Shown: positions 20,377-32,260 of the stretch, piece by piece | Numbering within the stretch: the first letter of the stretch is position 1 | How the letters are laid out: each line of letters begins with the position of its first letter | DNA from: Mariannaea sp. PMI_226 | Taxonomy: Eukaryota; Ascomycota; Sordariomycetes; Hypocreales; Nectriaceae | Reading direction: 5' to 3' | Length of the DNA: 64,000 nucleotides | Assembly: GCA_024336345.1 (NCBI GenBank) | Contig: JANFOG010000003.1 | Span: 3,230,501-3,294,500, forward strand | Program-made: the position numbers and the translations under genes | The notes under the pieces: generated by a model | Databases searched by the model: none | The model's input: only the letters and a program-made list of their open reading frames with translations | What the model was told of the DNA's origin: nothing

Positions 20377-22084
20377 TTATCGGTACTTCGGTACGCTGAT
20401 GGACATCCTACCTTTCTTGTCCTTCTCAATCCGCGGTGGTTTGTGATGTTCAACAACCTTCTCCAGTCGGTCCTCGTAGATGACGACCTGGCCATCGGGA
20501 AGGGTCTCCGTCTGGATGAGCTCTCGGCCGGAACCACTGCCCTTGGGGCGATGTGCGAGCTCCCGCTCTAGAGCGCGAATCTCGGCGCGGATCTCGTGGC
20601 CGCTACGAGAACGAGAGCGGGACTTGGCCCTGATGATGATGGGGCCGACTGACTTGCGGCGACGGCGACCAGAGTGGTGCGAATGAGAGTGAGAATGAGC
20701 ATGAGAGTGAGATTGGGAGCTGGAATCCCAGCTCGATGAGCTGCTTGATCCGTCAGGCGAGGCGTCACGGATAAACGTCTCATCAACGACCTGATATGGC
20801 GCAGGATTCATGAGAACTGGCCCTAATGGTGGCTGGGGAGCAGGCATTGGCAGATGTCGTAGCGGAGGGGGCATTGGCTTAGGCTCAGCAGGGACTCTGT
20901 AAAGAGGAGGAGGTACAAAAGGAGGAGCTTGATCCGGCTTGTCGTTCCTCATGTCGGGGGGAGGAATCGGTCTGGTTTCGACTGGAGGGGCCTGGACCGG
21001 AGGCTTTGGTGGTTTGCTTTGCTCTGGCGGAGGAAGGGCTGCTGGTTTTCTGGAAGCTTGAATTTCGGCCTCGACTATGGCACGTAGTGTAAGTTATTGA
21101 ATAGAGATGCACGAGTGGTAGAATATTTGTTCGCCTTACCTTTCTTGTAATCCTCGCTCACCTTGAGGAGCTCGTCGATGTTTTCTTGACCAAGAGCCTT
21201 TTGCACGATGATGATGGAGCCCTTGAGTTTCATTTTAGAATTTTGAGTTTCTTCAGATTTGGCTGTCATATACAACTTACCTCCTCGAAGAATGGGTAAC
21301 CGAGGTCAATGAGCGCTCTCTTGGAAACCAGTTTGGCAGGGATGCGAGTTTTGCCCTTCTTGGGATATTCGCTTCGCACAGTGGTGCCTCCGCTGCTGCT
21401 AGACGACCGGCTGGAAGTGGACGAGGTGACGGAACTGCTCCGGTGCGATCGGGTTCGGGTGGAGAACGAGTCCCGGCTACGGGAGCGGCTGCGGGAACGG
21501 CTGCGGGAGCGGCGGCGCCGTTTGGCACGGATATACTCTAGCTCGCGAATGCGATCAGGGTACGGCCTGAAGTCGTCGTCGCCGTAGTGGTCAGGCTCGG
21601 CGACTTTGATGTCATCGTAGTAGCTGTGGTCGGGAAAGCGTCGAGGTGGAGGAAGCGCACGAGTTTTGGGAAGAGGAATGGGAGTATAGGCGGGAGCGCG
21701 ATAGTCTTCTCGACGAGCTGGGGGTCCGTACTCTTCCCGCTGCTCAAAGATGCGGGGAGGGCGGTCGAAGGTGTCGAGAGAGGACTGGCGACGGAGGAAG
21801 CCAGGCCGACGAGGTGCGAGACCAGGGTCTCGTTCTCGTTCCCTCTCTAGGACAGCTTCCACAGTCTCTCGCCGCGCGGGGCGAGGTTCATCACCATACC
21901 AACGACGGTCGCGGACCATGTCATCATCATCAAACGAGCGATTGAAACGGCGCTCATCGACGGAGTGGTCACGGCCACCTCGAGCGCCACGGATGGGGGC
22001 TCGATCATCGTCGAAGCGACCGCCCTGGTCACGGTTCCGCTCACGCTCGTACATGAAGCGATCACGATCCCAGCGTTCGCCCAT
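20377..22084 (-). CDS. RS-rich, Arg/Asp- and proline-rich conserved fungal protein, 527 residues
   Basis: Three exons (22084-21281, 21221-21140, 21074-20377) with introns of 59 and 65 bp. The start is the ATG in the ATAGCCATGG context. Residues 1-185 are rich in Arg, Asp and Glu (MGERWDRDRF; RERERDP). An RS repeat (RRRRSRSRSRSR) is at about 189-206, and a Ser/Thr stretch follows to 240. The best-conserved part is around the splice sites: RIPAKLVSKRALIDLGYPFFEE (259-268 region) joined to GSIIIVQKALGQENIDELLK (269-288). The C-terminal half is proline-rich, then His/Ser alternating (HSHAHSHSHSHHS), an RRRRKS patch and EIRALERELAHRP. It resembles a Pezizomycotina family that I believe is catalogued as DUF8035; I am not certain of the number. 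RS domains suggest nuclear RNA-protein contact. The first intron ends in an unusual CAAG acceptor. Confidence 0.82.
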
Positions 22085-24516
22085 GGCTATGGAAGATGCT
22101 GTGGGTGTGTAATGGAAGAAATGCTGTGCGCCTTTGATAGCTTGATCAAGCGCACACAAAAAAATGTGTGCCTTGTTGGCCGGTTAAATGTGCAGATGGG
22201 GGGAAACGTAGTACCAGTTACAAGGACCCCTTGGGGAAGGGCTGGGCTGAGTTGGAGGGACGGGCAGAGTCAAAGTGCAAGTGAGGGTAGCGTGCGAGAG
22301 ACAAGAGATGGATGAAGAAAGAGGAAAGCGAGGGGAAGGAGGATGGAATTATGTGTGGACAGATGATCAAGATGAATCAAAGCGTCCTGCAAGCTTGATG
22401 TTTGAATAATGGGCGGATGACGGAGACTTGGTGAGAGAAGGAGGGTGGACGATGACGTCTTCTGACAAGACCCCCCCCACCATGCTTGCCCGGTTGCAAG
22501 GTGACAGGGATTATCATAGGTGCTTCAAGAAGCATCTCTTCAACATAGGTGGCTCATTAGGCAAGGCTCAGTGGGGAGCGACAAGGGGGGGTGGGTGTGA
22601 AGCAGGGCGTCCGGTGACTACTGCACGTCGTGATGGGCCGGCTGCGAGACACTTTTTTTTCTGCATTTTTTCTTCCCACCAGGCCGTGAAGACGAGGGGG
22701 CAAGGAGGGGTCGTCGTTGCCATTGCCAACTCAATATCGGCTGCTGTGTTGAGATTTTTGTGATGTTGTACTTTTGTGATTTGTGTGCGCAGTAGGTTGA
22801 TTGAGACGTGTGACGAAGTGCTACGAAAACATTATGCTGCTATTCAGCTGGCACAGGTTTTTGTTTCAACGCCCAACTCGACAAGAACTCGCCGAGGAAG
22901 TGGGGGATGCAGCAAAAAAGGCTCATGCAGCTTGGCTTGAAAGAAAAGATAGTTTACATATAACGGATGACTACCCTATGTTAGGTAGCTTGATAGATTG
23001 AAAGACATAGAGATAGACAACAGGCAGAACAGAAGTCGCTGTGGAAAGGAATGGATATGCCTGAAGCTTGTGTGGCTGTGCGGTGGCGTAGCAGATTGGC
23101 AAACAGTAACATAACCTGAGACAAGTTGAGGAGAAAACCACATTCGGCAGTCATCGGATAATAAAACGGGTGCTTTTTGGAGACGACATGCACAATCTCA
23201 ACAAAGGAACGAATTAAATGCATCAAAATTCAGCCTCCAATCACCTACCAACCGGAACATGCCGTCTCTCTCCACGGATCAGGGAGGACATCTTCATCCT
23301 TCACCTTAGAGCGGAGCGGAGCGTTCCCCCCACGGCACGTTGCCCTCCAGATACCCCGACAACACCATTGAGCCTCTTGGGCAGCCATGGAAGCTTGAAA
23401 CCGGTCCATGATTGCTGGGCGTCGATCCACGGAGTAACCATCTCGAGTCATGTTTGTTCGAACCTATTTACAAAGTAGTTACATGTAATCTGCATACAGT
23501 TCTGTAAGGCAAGTTAAGATAAGGTAAGGTATGAATCTATTGCAGTGGTGTACCCCATTGTGTTTGTGAGCCTCCCTGCACGCCACCATCACGGACAACA
23601 CAACGTGTAAACTTGTGGCCCGCTCGTATGCCCCAGGGAACACGCAATGACTTTTGAGGAGCCTCATTTTTTTTTTCTCCAGCAGGACCCCTTCTTCCAT
23701 GGCCCCATTCTCATTACTGACGAATAATGCAACCTCATGCCTGACAACAAGGCCGCGGCAGCCTGAGAAATAAAAAAAAAACCTGGCGATATGCCATCAA
23801 TGCTGTGCTCTGCACGATGACGTTGGGTATCCATCGTGCCAGGGCACCGCATCTGGTTGGCACCCGATGGCCCATCCACGCCGCCCACCGGCAAAGCTCC
23901 CCCCCCCGCAATCCCCAATCACCGTCACCTCGATGCCCTTTCCGGTATCATCTCCAGGGGTTCGTTGTGAACTCGCCGTCCGAATCTGGACCCTTTTACT
24001 CTGTGCCTCGTGAAGGTTGTCATGGAAATAACTACACGGGCATTGACACGATGCCCCAGTCGGAGGACACACATCATCAAACAGCAACACAATGCCTCTT
24101 GACAAAAGCCACAAAAATGTGATTCTGGTGGTTGGCTGCAAGCCTCGGGACCGCGAGAGCCATTCATTCAGTCGCCCCAAGATGACCCCCACTCCTTGTT
24201 AGAATGCAGTTCGCAAACATGACCCTTATTACCTTGCTCACGGCAATGTGTCTGGTCCTCTATGGCCATCGACGCGATGTGCCCTGATTTCCCCAAGTTC
24301 TACGGTGTGACTATGCACCCGGAGGACAATTCACCAATGAGAATAGATCTCAGTGTCAAAGAAGCTCATCAATTACTGACACCTGTTATTTACATAAAGA
24401 ACCAGTATATGCGCTCGTCAGTTCCATGTCAGCCAGCAAATATCCCAGACCCAGTTCTATTCTATCCTGCAACACCGCACCGCACCCACACCCACACCCA
24501 TATCCCGCTCCATCGC
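22085..24516. other. Intergenic region: leader of RS-rich gene and 3' flank of metalloprotease
   Basis: No convincing gene. On the minus strand the first 700 bp is pyrimidine-rich leader or promoter of the RS-rich gene, with a perfect 7-bp hairpin at 22152-22171 about 70-90 nt before its ATG. The remainder has only overlapping, unrecognisable open frames on both strands. (CACCCA)-type short repeats lie at about 24481-24502, next to the metalloprotease stop. Confidence 0.5.
22152..22171. other. Perfect 7-bp hairpin in the 5' leader of the RS-rich gene
   Basis: GCACACA (22152-22158) and TGTGTGC (22165-22171) are exact inverted arms around six A residues, 68-87 nt upstream of the ATG at 22084. 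If transcribed, it would sit in the 5' UTR with a U6 loop. A role in translation control is inference. Confidence 0.35.
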
Positions 24517-25645
24517 TTAACATCCAAGGTTGATGGCATTGGCAAACAACGCATAAGTGTCAGCATGGTTAATGTTCTGCTCAGCACTGAGACTGCGGAC
24601 GAAGTCGTATCCATAGCCACCGTAGTCTGAGGTACCCTTGATCTGACTGAGGTGCGTTACCTCATGCAAGACAGTAGTGCCTTGCTCCTGCGCATGGCAC
24701 ATCGATGTAGTGGCGGGAAGCGCGTTGAAAAAGAGGTCGCAGTACGCCATGTAGTTAAGACCGGGCACCGTATAGGCCAGAACGCCGTCGCTGCAGGCTC
24801 CGTAAGGATCGCTGCAGTACAGGTTGGCCACGCCGGAAGTGGTCGAGCCCGTCTCGGCAGCCACACGCCCATAGACAGCCGCAACGGTATCTCGAGTGCC
24901 GCTGTCGGCTGACTTGAAGTACTCGATCATCTTAGAATCCGGGCCCGATTGAGCCGCCTGTTGAGCCGCAGTGGCCAGACTGGTTGAGCGAGAGAGCGCA
25001 TTGACGACGGCCACCAGTCTGTCGCCAGTGCAGTCGCCCTGAACAGCGCTTCGCTTCTGGGAAGCCTTTCGGACCTTGTATGCCTGTGCACCGTCGATGT
25101 CGGCCTCTAATAGGTTGGACTTGAAGGGGATGGAGCCAATGAGCGTTGTTGAGTTCTCCTCGGCAAAGGATAAAACACCCGAGGCCTGGACGCTGTACTG
25201 GCCGCCAGCAGAGAGATCGTGTGTCTCAGCGACATCAAAGTCGAACTCTATGGATTTGCCAGCGGGGATCTGCTGGAAGCAGTTATCTGTGAGATAACCC
25301 GTGTGGATGGAAACCCGAACTCCATCAAAAGGGACCGTGTTGTCTATGTTGCCAATGTCAGTACATTTGAGTCACTCCACCCGTAATACTGCAGTCCACG
25401 GAAGACACACTTCCAGAGAATATCTGGGTCTTCTCGACAGCTGAAGAGTCTAAGAAAGTGCCAGACTTCAGGACCTTGAGGTCATTCTTCCCGTTGTTTG
25501 TGACGATAGCCTTGACCTTGGAGTTGCCGTCCATCTGCAGCGAGACTCCCAAGCCAACAGGCACGCTCTCTTCCTTCGTTGGGACAACGGGAGTGGGAGC
25601 AGCCGCGGCCAATGAGGCAATGGCAAGACCTGCAAGCAACTTCAT
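24517..25645 (-). CDS. Deuterolysin-type secreted zinc metalloprotease (M35), 353 residues
   Basis: Exons 25645-25411 and 25343-24517; the 67-bp intron restores the frame between QIFSGN and NTVPFDGVRVSI. I start at the ATG at 25645, since the codon three positions earlier is TTG. Residues 1-19 are a signal peptide (MKLLAGLAIASLAAAAP). A propeptide runs to Lys-Arg at 175-176, a Kex2 site, leaving a mature enzyme of 177 residues, the length known for Aspergillus NpII. The zinc site is HEVTH (His305, Glu306, His309), and the aspzincin third ligand is Asp318 in GTSDYGGYGY. The Cys residues of the mature part and the C-terminal HADTYALFANAINLGC fit the family. It digests basic proteins outside the cell. 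Confidence 0.95.
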
Positions 25646-28085
25646 TCTATCCAAAAATAATAATAGTAATAAAACAGAGACCAGCTTAGTAAAGAATGAA
25701 TAGAAGGACGAAAAGAGTATTTCCCAAGAAAGGAGCGTCTGAAAAGCAAATACCAGAACGAATGATAACGAGGTTTGGCCGCACGAGAAAGTTCTATGAT
25801 CTTTTAGACAGAGGCATCGAAGATGCTATATACTTACAAAACTATCATCTAGTTGTTTCTGACGGGAAGCCAGGGGGGCTTGGCCACCATGGGTCCTATC
25901 TCATAATGGCATCGGTTAAAGTCTCGGAGAATATATTAGACTCTTCCTCCTACGATTATCATGGTCGACCTTAAGCCTACCCGGAAAACGTCGAGAAGTA
26001 AGATTGTGGACCAGGCGGATGTGTGTTTCGATCCTTCAATCTCTTGTCTGTCTGCGTGCGAAAGGTATGGCATGAGGGTGGCTCAAGCACGTTTACGAAA
26101 TAGGCCGCTCATCGATAGCGGTGACTGAGAGAAGTAACCAATTGACTTTTGTTTCCTATTCTTTTCCCCTCTTAAAGAATGGAGCCATCTTCCTTCTCAT
26201 ATGCAATCGAGAAGGTTTTGGAAAGCAAGTTCGAAATCCAGGGCTTTATTCATGCTCGTATTCTATCTCGTCGCCAAAGATGAGACACTTGGCGTCACAA
26301 CTCCAGCCAGGGCTGCCAAAGTTGGCCGAATGCATCGAATTGAGAGAACTGGTTCAGGGCCACAATCTGATAAACCCCGCCCAGAGACAGGATTGTCAGG
26401 TGGTAGATGCGCATAGTAGGAGAGGGGATTGGATGGTCGTGCGTTGTCTCAGCTGCTCCGTGCTGTCTACATCCATCTCCCATATCATACGAGGTTGTAA
26501 AGTCAAAAGGCAATAGTCAGGTATCTATTCCCGGCGTTTGTTGTGGCATAAATACAAGGACATGGATCATACGTGCTGAAGGTTGACCTACGAGCCTTGG
26601 CTGAAGGAAATAAACTATTTGTTACCCCTGCTTGGATTATACATGAATCAAATTGGTTTCATGTTACCCGAAATGTCTTTAGTTAATAATAAACAATGTT
26701 TGCATCCAACGATGACAACTATTGATTGACGCTGCAGGTATTCAGTCACCGTTTCTATTACTAAAGGTAATTCAAGATATTGAAATCAGTTGAGAATAAT
26801 AGAAATCTTTCGCAGCAGGTAATCGCTAAATCAGTTCCTTGTAGGACTAGAGAGTAGGGTCTTTTTCAAACAGCAGATAGAACCGGGGACAATATGTTTT
26901 TGATGGAATGATATCGACCGTCATCTGCAAAGCTTGATGTCGACAATGACCCTCTCCCTTTCACATAACAGGAGAAGATATTCGACTCCTTTCGACACAT
27001 CTTTATGAGAATGGAGGAGGCGCTCCCAGCAAGCAGTGGGTGAAGGAGGGGTATTATGGTTGATGGCCAGATGAGAGGTAGCTCAACCACGCCATGCGAG
27101 AACAAGACCAATCAAGGCATGGTCAAAAAGCCTTCGCCTACGGATCATTCAGGCCATTTCATGAACAACACAGAAATGCTGCCACGCAAGCTTCGTCAAC
27201 TCTGTCTTCCTGTCGCAAACTATCGAGGACACTTGCATGGAGCCACGGGCCATTGCATTGTTAGCACTACGTGGCGATTGCAACATGTACTCAACAATGT
27301 GATGAACAGGTGATGGATGCATGCGAGCAGCCGAGGCTACTGAGCTATCACATCCACCAGCTAAGTCAACCCACAGAAGGGGTTACTTATCGAGTAATAC
27401 ATTTGGCCAAAGCTTCGAGTCAATAAACTCACATGAGGATGTAGAAATCCCACCGTGTCAGAGATATGATGTGCATGGCCAGACATATTCCAAGGTCATC
27501 CTGTACGGGCACAAATTACTCAGTGGGAATTGGCAAGCATCGGGCTTAATTGCATCACTAGCAATTTATAGTTGCGGAGTAATAGCACCAAGATCACTTA
27601 TCGATCCAGGATTCTGCGTCAGGTCAAACGTTTCACAATATCAGAACCCTTGTGCGTCTGTGTTTCTAATACATGGGAAATGATAAACTTGGAGGTGTCA
27701 CCCGAAACATCTAAAACAGCACATCGTCGTCATCATGGAGCCATTCAGAAGCTCTCAAACTACTCGCCAAAGATAAAGCAATCCATATCACTACACCCTG
27801 AGTAGGTTCCAGTGCCATCATCAAAATAAACCGGTTCAATCATACAAAGACAATCTATATTTTGTCTTTTTATTTCGCTTGCTGCGTTTCTCCATTTTAT
27901 GCTTGATTAGATTTCCAAGCTTCGCTTCTTCCAGAACTCAGCTGGTTCTGACATTCTGCTGACAAGAAATCTTTCCTTCGCGTTCCTTCGCAATCAGCAT
28001 CCTTCATCAAGATTAACACTCTTTCCTCTCCCTCATCAGCTGACCCTGTTCACTTGTTTCTTCGCCACTCTTTTCTTTTTGTCTA
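25646..28085. other. Intergenic region between the metalloprotease and the anchored-protein gene
   Basis: No gene is seen; it is AT-rich around 26500-26860. The start codons of the two flanking genes face away from each other, so both promoters lie here. From about 27890 the plus strand becomes pyrimidine-rich (CTTTCCTCTCCCTC, CTCTTTTCTTTTTG) up to the ATG at 28086. Confidence 0.5.
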
Positions 28086-28685
28086 ATGAGTCTGCTCCGT
28101 ACCTCCGTAGCTACCCGCATCTTCGTCGGCCTCTTCATCACCGCGGGCATCTTCACCTACTATCTCAACTCCCACCCTAAGATATCTCTGAACATGGACC
28201 AGTCAACCACAAGTCCCCTCCCGGGCATCACCGTTTCCCTCAAACAGAAGAGCACTTCACCGCCGACGATATCCGTAATGGTATCCAACAAAAATGCCGA
28301 ACCCGTAACCTTCCTTTCATACAGCTCCCCGTTAGATGAACTCGCCCTCCAGTTAGGACTATTCACCATCGTGTCAGACGGTGGACGCACACCCGTGGAT
28401 ATTCCAGTCGTCGAGATTCAGAGAAAATGGCCGCCAGACTCAAACTCTTTTATCACAATTGCGCCAGGTGAAGGCCGGCAGCAAGACGTCGTGCTCAAAG
28501 AGGTTATTGTGTCGCCAGAGAGCGTAGGTTCCAAGGCTACCGTTCAACTCAACGGGAAGTGGCAGGCTGTGTGGGGAAAAGCTAAAGAGAGTATCAGCAA
28601 AGAGTCTCTCCAGAAGGCTGGGATTGCAGAGGATGCTTACTCTGGGGACTTTGTGTCCAATAAGTTGGACATAGTAATCGCGTGA
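28086..28685 (+). CDS. N-terminally anchored protein with a probable beta-rich domain, 199 residues
   Basis: A single exon with the ATG after a CT-rich leader. Residues 10-27 form a hydrophobic helix preceded by Arg (ATRIFVGLFITAGIFTYYL), a signal anchor or uncleaved signal. The rest is soluble with alternating hydrophobic and polar residues (ISVMVSNKNAEPVTFLSY; SPLDELALQLGLFTIV; IPVVEIQRKWPP; FITIAPGEGRQQDVVLKEV), which reads as a beta-sandwich of the kind found in fungal propeptide or immunoglobulin-like folds. The C-terminus (KESLQKAGIAEDAYSGDFVSNKLDI) is helical then strand. I do not recognise a named family. The coherent composition and clean single frame support a real gene. Confidence 0.7.
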   Translation: MSLLRTSVATRIFVGLFITAGIFTYYLNSHPKISLNMDQSTTSPLPGITVSLKQKSTSPPTISVMVSNKNAEPVTFLSYSSPLDELALQLGLFTIVSDGGRTPVDIPVVEIQRKWPPDSNSFITIAPGEGRQQDVVLKEVIVSPESVGSKATVQLNGKWQAVWGKAKESISKESLQKAGIAEDAYSGDFVSNKLDIVIA

Positions 28686-31600
28686 TGGCATCGTTGAGTT
28701 TATACACAGATCGGCTACCTACTAGCGACTGAGCTCATCGCCATAAAGCAAGCGACTCCTCGGCCTTGCTGCCAAAGGCTTCATTTTCGAGGGCCGAGTT
28801 CGCTCTCGTCTTCATCGAGACTAGGCTAGCGTTCCTTGAAATGATCAATGATTTAGGCTTTCTATCACGATACCTTTAAGACTGGATATATCCTAGGATA
28901 GATAGCTTTTTCTTGGTTGTATATTGACCTCAAGGCTTGGCATCCTGCTTTATCGTTTCCATGTCCGCCACACGTTGGTGTGTCAAGATCCGGCAAACAG
29001 AAAGATCTTCAATAGTCTGGCATACAATTTCAGCTACGAAATAGTCTATACGCTTGGAAGTGTTGAAAAAGAACTGTTCTTGCCCTTGTCCAGATATGGC
29101 AATCAGCCAACCCAAGAACATCGACATCCTTGGTGCTGACTTCGTCGGTCAAGTCAGGACAGACAAAAGATCTTTGGCATCTTGACATCTCAGCCGCACA
29201 GATATACAAAGCCCATCCATCTACAAGACTATCCTAAAATGGATAATGCGGTCAAGGCGCAGTAGCAGGTCGCTCAATTCAAGATCTCTAATCATCCCTG
29301 ACGAGTCCCGACCATTGCCTCCAGCTCGGCTAGTAAGCCTATCTTCCTGCCATGTCCAGTTTACTGGCGAATTCTGACTGCGAAAAGAGGATTCGTGATG
29401 GTCAATGACTGAAACAATATATTAAGCATCATTGTCAATACCAAAGCCATTCATCGCGTTTATCTGGCAGAAATCGGCAGTAATAGTCAGCGGAAGAGCA
29501 ATGAACTATCATAACAGGACTGTCGAGCTAATAAAGTCTAATTCTCATGAAAGAACAGACATTTCAAGAGACTCTTTGGCTATCTTGGACACATTTCAGT
29601 GGAATGATACTATCTAGGTGATAGAAATGGGAAGGCGATGTTGGGGAGCGAGTTCGCTCTGAATCTACCACGTAGATGAAACAGAGAAAGATAATCGAGT
29701 CTAGACTCTAGTCAGATTCACGTCAAACCAGGTGTTGCCAATCAATCACTTGAAACTCCGACCTATTTCGTGCCCGCGCTTTTCCATCCATCCATGCCCG
29801 CGACAACTCAGAGTGCCGCACGATTCTCACTAGTAACGGAACAGACGTTATTTCCTACTATAGCACCAGAGTGTATATATGGCTAGCTACAGATAAGGCA
29901 AGGTTCTTACATCTATTGGCAACAAATCTCTGAATGAAAACAGAAACCTTTGATCAAGAGCATGGTCATGCGACAGACGCCATCACTAGCTAATCTATTG
30001 GTGAAGACAGTTACAAGGCAATCTGTGGAAGTATCCGAATTTGAGATGGGCTCATCTTATCGTAGTATGTGCACGTTTCAGGTTCTGTCTGCGACAGCAC
30101 TGACTTACATTGAAAGAAAAAGGAATAAGTTTTCCCGACATGGTTGTTCCAAGACCTCACTAGCTGATGACTCTGCCTTACCATTGCTCGCGCAGCCACC
30201 CTCCGGACTAGGGTTAGCACCCAAACCGACAGACGGCGATTTCTTCTTGAGGTCAAAGAAAACATGGGCTTATCAGCCATCTATAACAAGAGAAGGAGGA
30301 GGTCAACATGAAATTTCCAATATGACTACGGGCTTTGCTGAAAGTCGTCCGGTTTTTTAAGAAACCAACTCTGAGGCTGTGCGCTCCATTGAAGTTGCAC
30401 TGCAAGGTTGACCTAGAGGTGTTCTGTGCCCCTCTAGTGAATAAGACGGAACATCTATCTCCCCAGAGCTGAAAAAAAAACGTGGCCAGCGGTGCCCTGG
30501 TTTACCTGGGCGCCTCAACTCGGATTTCGGCTAAGTCATGTAACAACGGGCAGTTCTGATTCACGCAGGGCTTGGGCGAAGTGGAGTAGTAGGAGACTCA
30601 GTAAATTACCATAATTGCATTGTTTACCCGTATCACTACTACTGTACAGTACGTGTATTCCGTATCTGAGGTTCAAAATGACCTTGAAGCGGTTTAATAT
30701 CAAACTTCTCTAAGTACCAAGATTTGTTTCATGGGTGTTGGGCACATAACAGTGCTAGATAACAGAGACGGGGGTTTGAATGATTTTGAGTCTTCTTCAC
30801 TTGCTTCTGTCGATTTATCAGGAGAATGGCTTGCAGGTAAATTTGTGCATGATCCAACCCAAAGAACATAAAAAAAAAATCAGAATGCCACTTGATATGA
30901 ACCAAAAAAAGCAAAAGGGATTTCTCCAAATTCAACACGACCCCCCAAAAGGAAGCATGGTATAGAAAATCTACCAATGGGAATCAAGCAAATTACGGCT
31001 CTCAGCTAAAATAAAAGGTACAAATTAGGCCACTTGGCGTCTAACACGGGAGAAGGATGCCGATGCCACCTTTCCAAACCCCAGAACGAAGCCCACTGTC
31101 GCGCCAGCAGGCTCTTGGACCACCTGGACCGCTTCGTCACGCCTCCGAGCCAATCGCAGCACCTCTCTGGGCGCCAGCTTCTGAAGCAGCGTTCGATGGA
31201 TCGTGTCCCGCTCAAGGCGTGCTCGGCAACAGGCCATCCTGCAGGGGGGCTGTGGATGCTGGAGGGAGGGTTGTAGTTAAAGAGGGCTGTGCAAAAGCAG
31301 GTAACAGCTTTTGAATGATTTGTTGGCACATCTGAAGGGCTCGTGACTGGTGACTGGACGAGAATGGGTGGGCTGGAGAAAAACCTGTGACTCGTGTTGC
31401 ACGAAGGCGTGAGGCAGTGTGTCTAGTCTGTAACTTAGCTACAGAGTACATGGAAACGAAAGGCATCAGGAGAGTTTGATGCTGCATCTTCACGCTTCAA
31501 ACCCTGTCTCTCAGCACATTGTGCAGATTACGAAAATGCGAAATAATTACGTCCGGCATCCACCAGTCGGGCTGAAGATCATCGATGGGTCGGCCCCCCC

Positions 31601-32260
31601 TGTCGAGTGCTGGACGTGCACCCCTTCTGGCCCCCTCTCTCCCAATGAATGGATGGAGTCCTAATTAGCTTAATCCAAGTAATGAAGCTATCTGGTTGGA
31701 AGACGGGGCACAGCACAATGCATTGATGGAGCAATGATCTTCTCAAGGCAAGGTACTACCTTATTAGCAACTTGTAGGATGGCGACAAGGTATCCTTCAC
31801 GCAGGGAGCTCTCTTTACCCGTCTTTATTGTCCACACACTTGAAAACAAGTCAATCCCTCCTTTCGCATGCCCCAAGCTGGTTCCTCTTGAAGTTTTGAA
31901 CTCTTGCTGTCTCTCTCTGCCACCAACAGCCGTCTTCCAGCTTTCTTTGCCGCTTCTCATTCTTTCTCCCTCGGATGCCTATCCAATAGGCCATCCAGCG
32001 GCTGGTTCTTCTCTGCCTTCTTGCTTCGGCTTCATTATTTCTTCAAAGTGATTTCGCCTTTGGCTGTTGTGTGTCTCAGTTCTGCCTTGTTGGACATCAT
32101 CCCTACTTGCTCCCTTATACGAGGCCTCGACGTCAAGAAAAAGGAATACATGTCACAACGACAATAACGAAAAAAACCAATTACACCCACATCCTCGATT
32201 TTATCAACCTACGAACAACATCTCCAGAATCAGTATCGCTAAGCCAGCGTTGTCGCTATA
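28686..32260. other. Intergenic region, 3.6 kb, before the orphan 7TM gene
   Basis: No convincing gene. A GC-rich island at about 31020-31310 carries overlapping open frames on both strands (see findings). The last 400 bp (about 31860-32260) is pyrimidine-rich promoter and leader of the 7TM gene. The rest is AT-rich, with no repeat that I can recognise. Confidence 0.45.

Noticed and set aside
29950..30360. Open frame of 136 codons (+)
   Set aside because: Starts at TTG, opposes another frame (30011-30280, -), and shows no family features.
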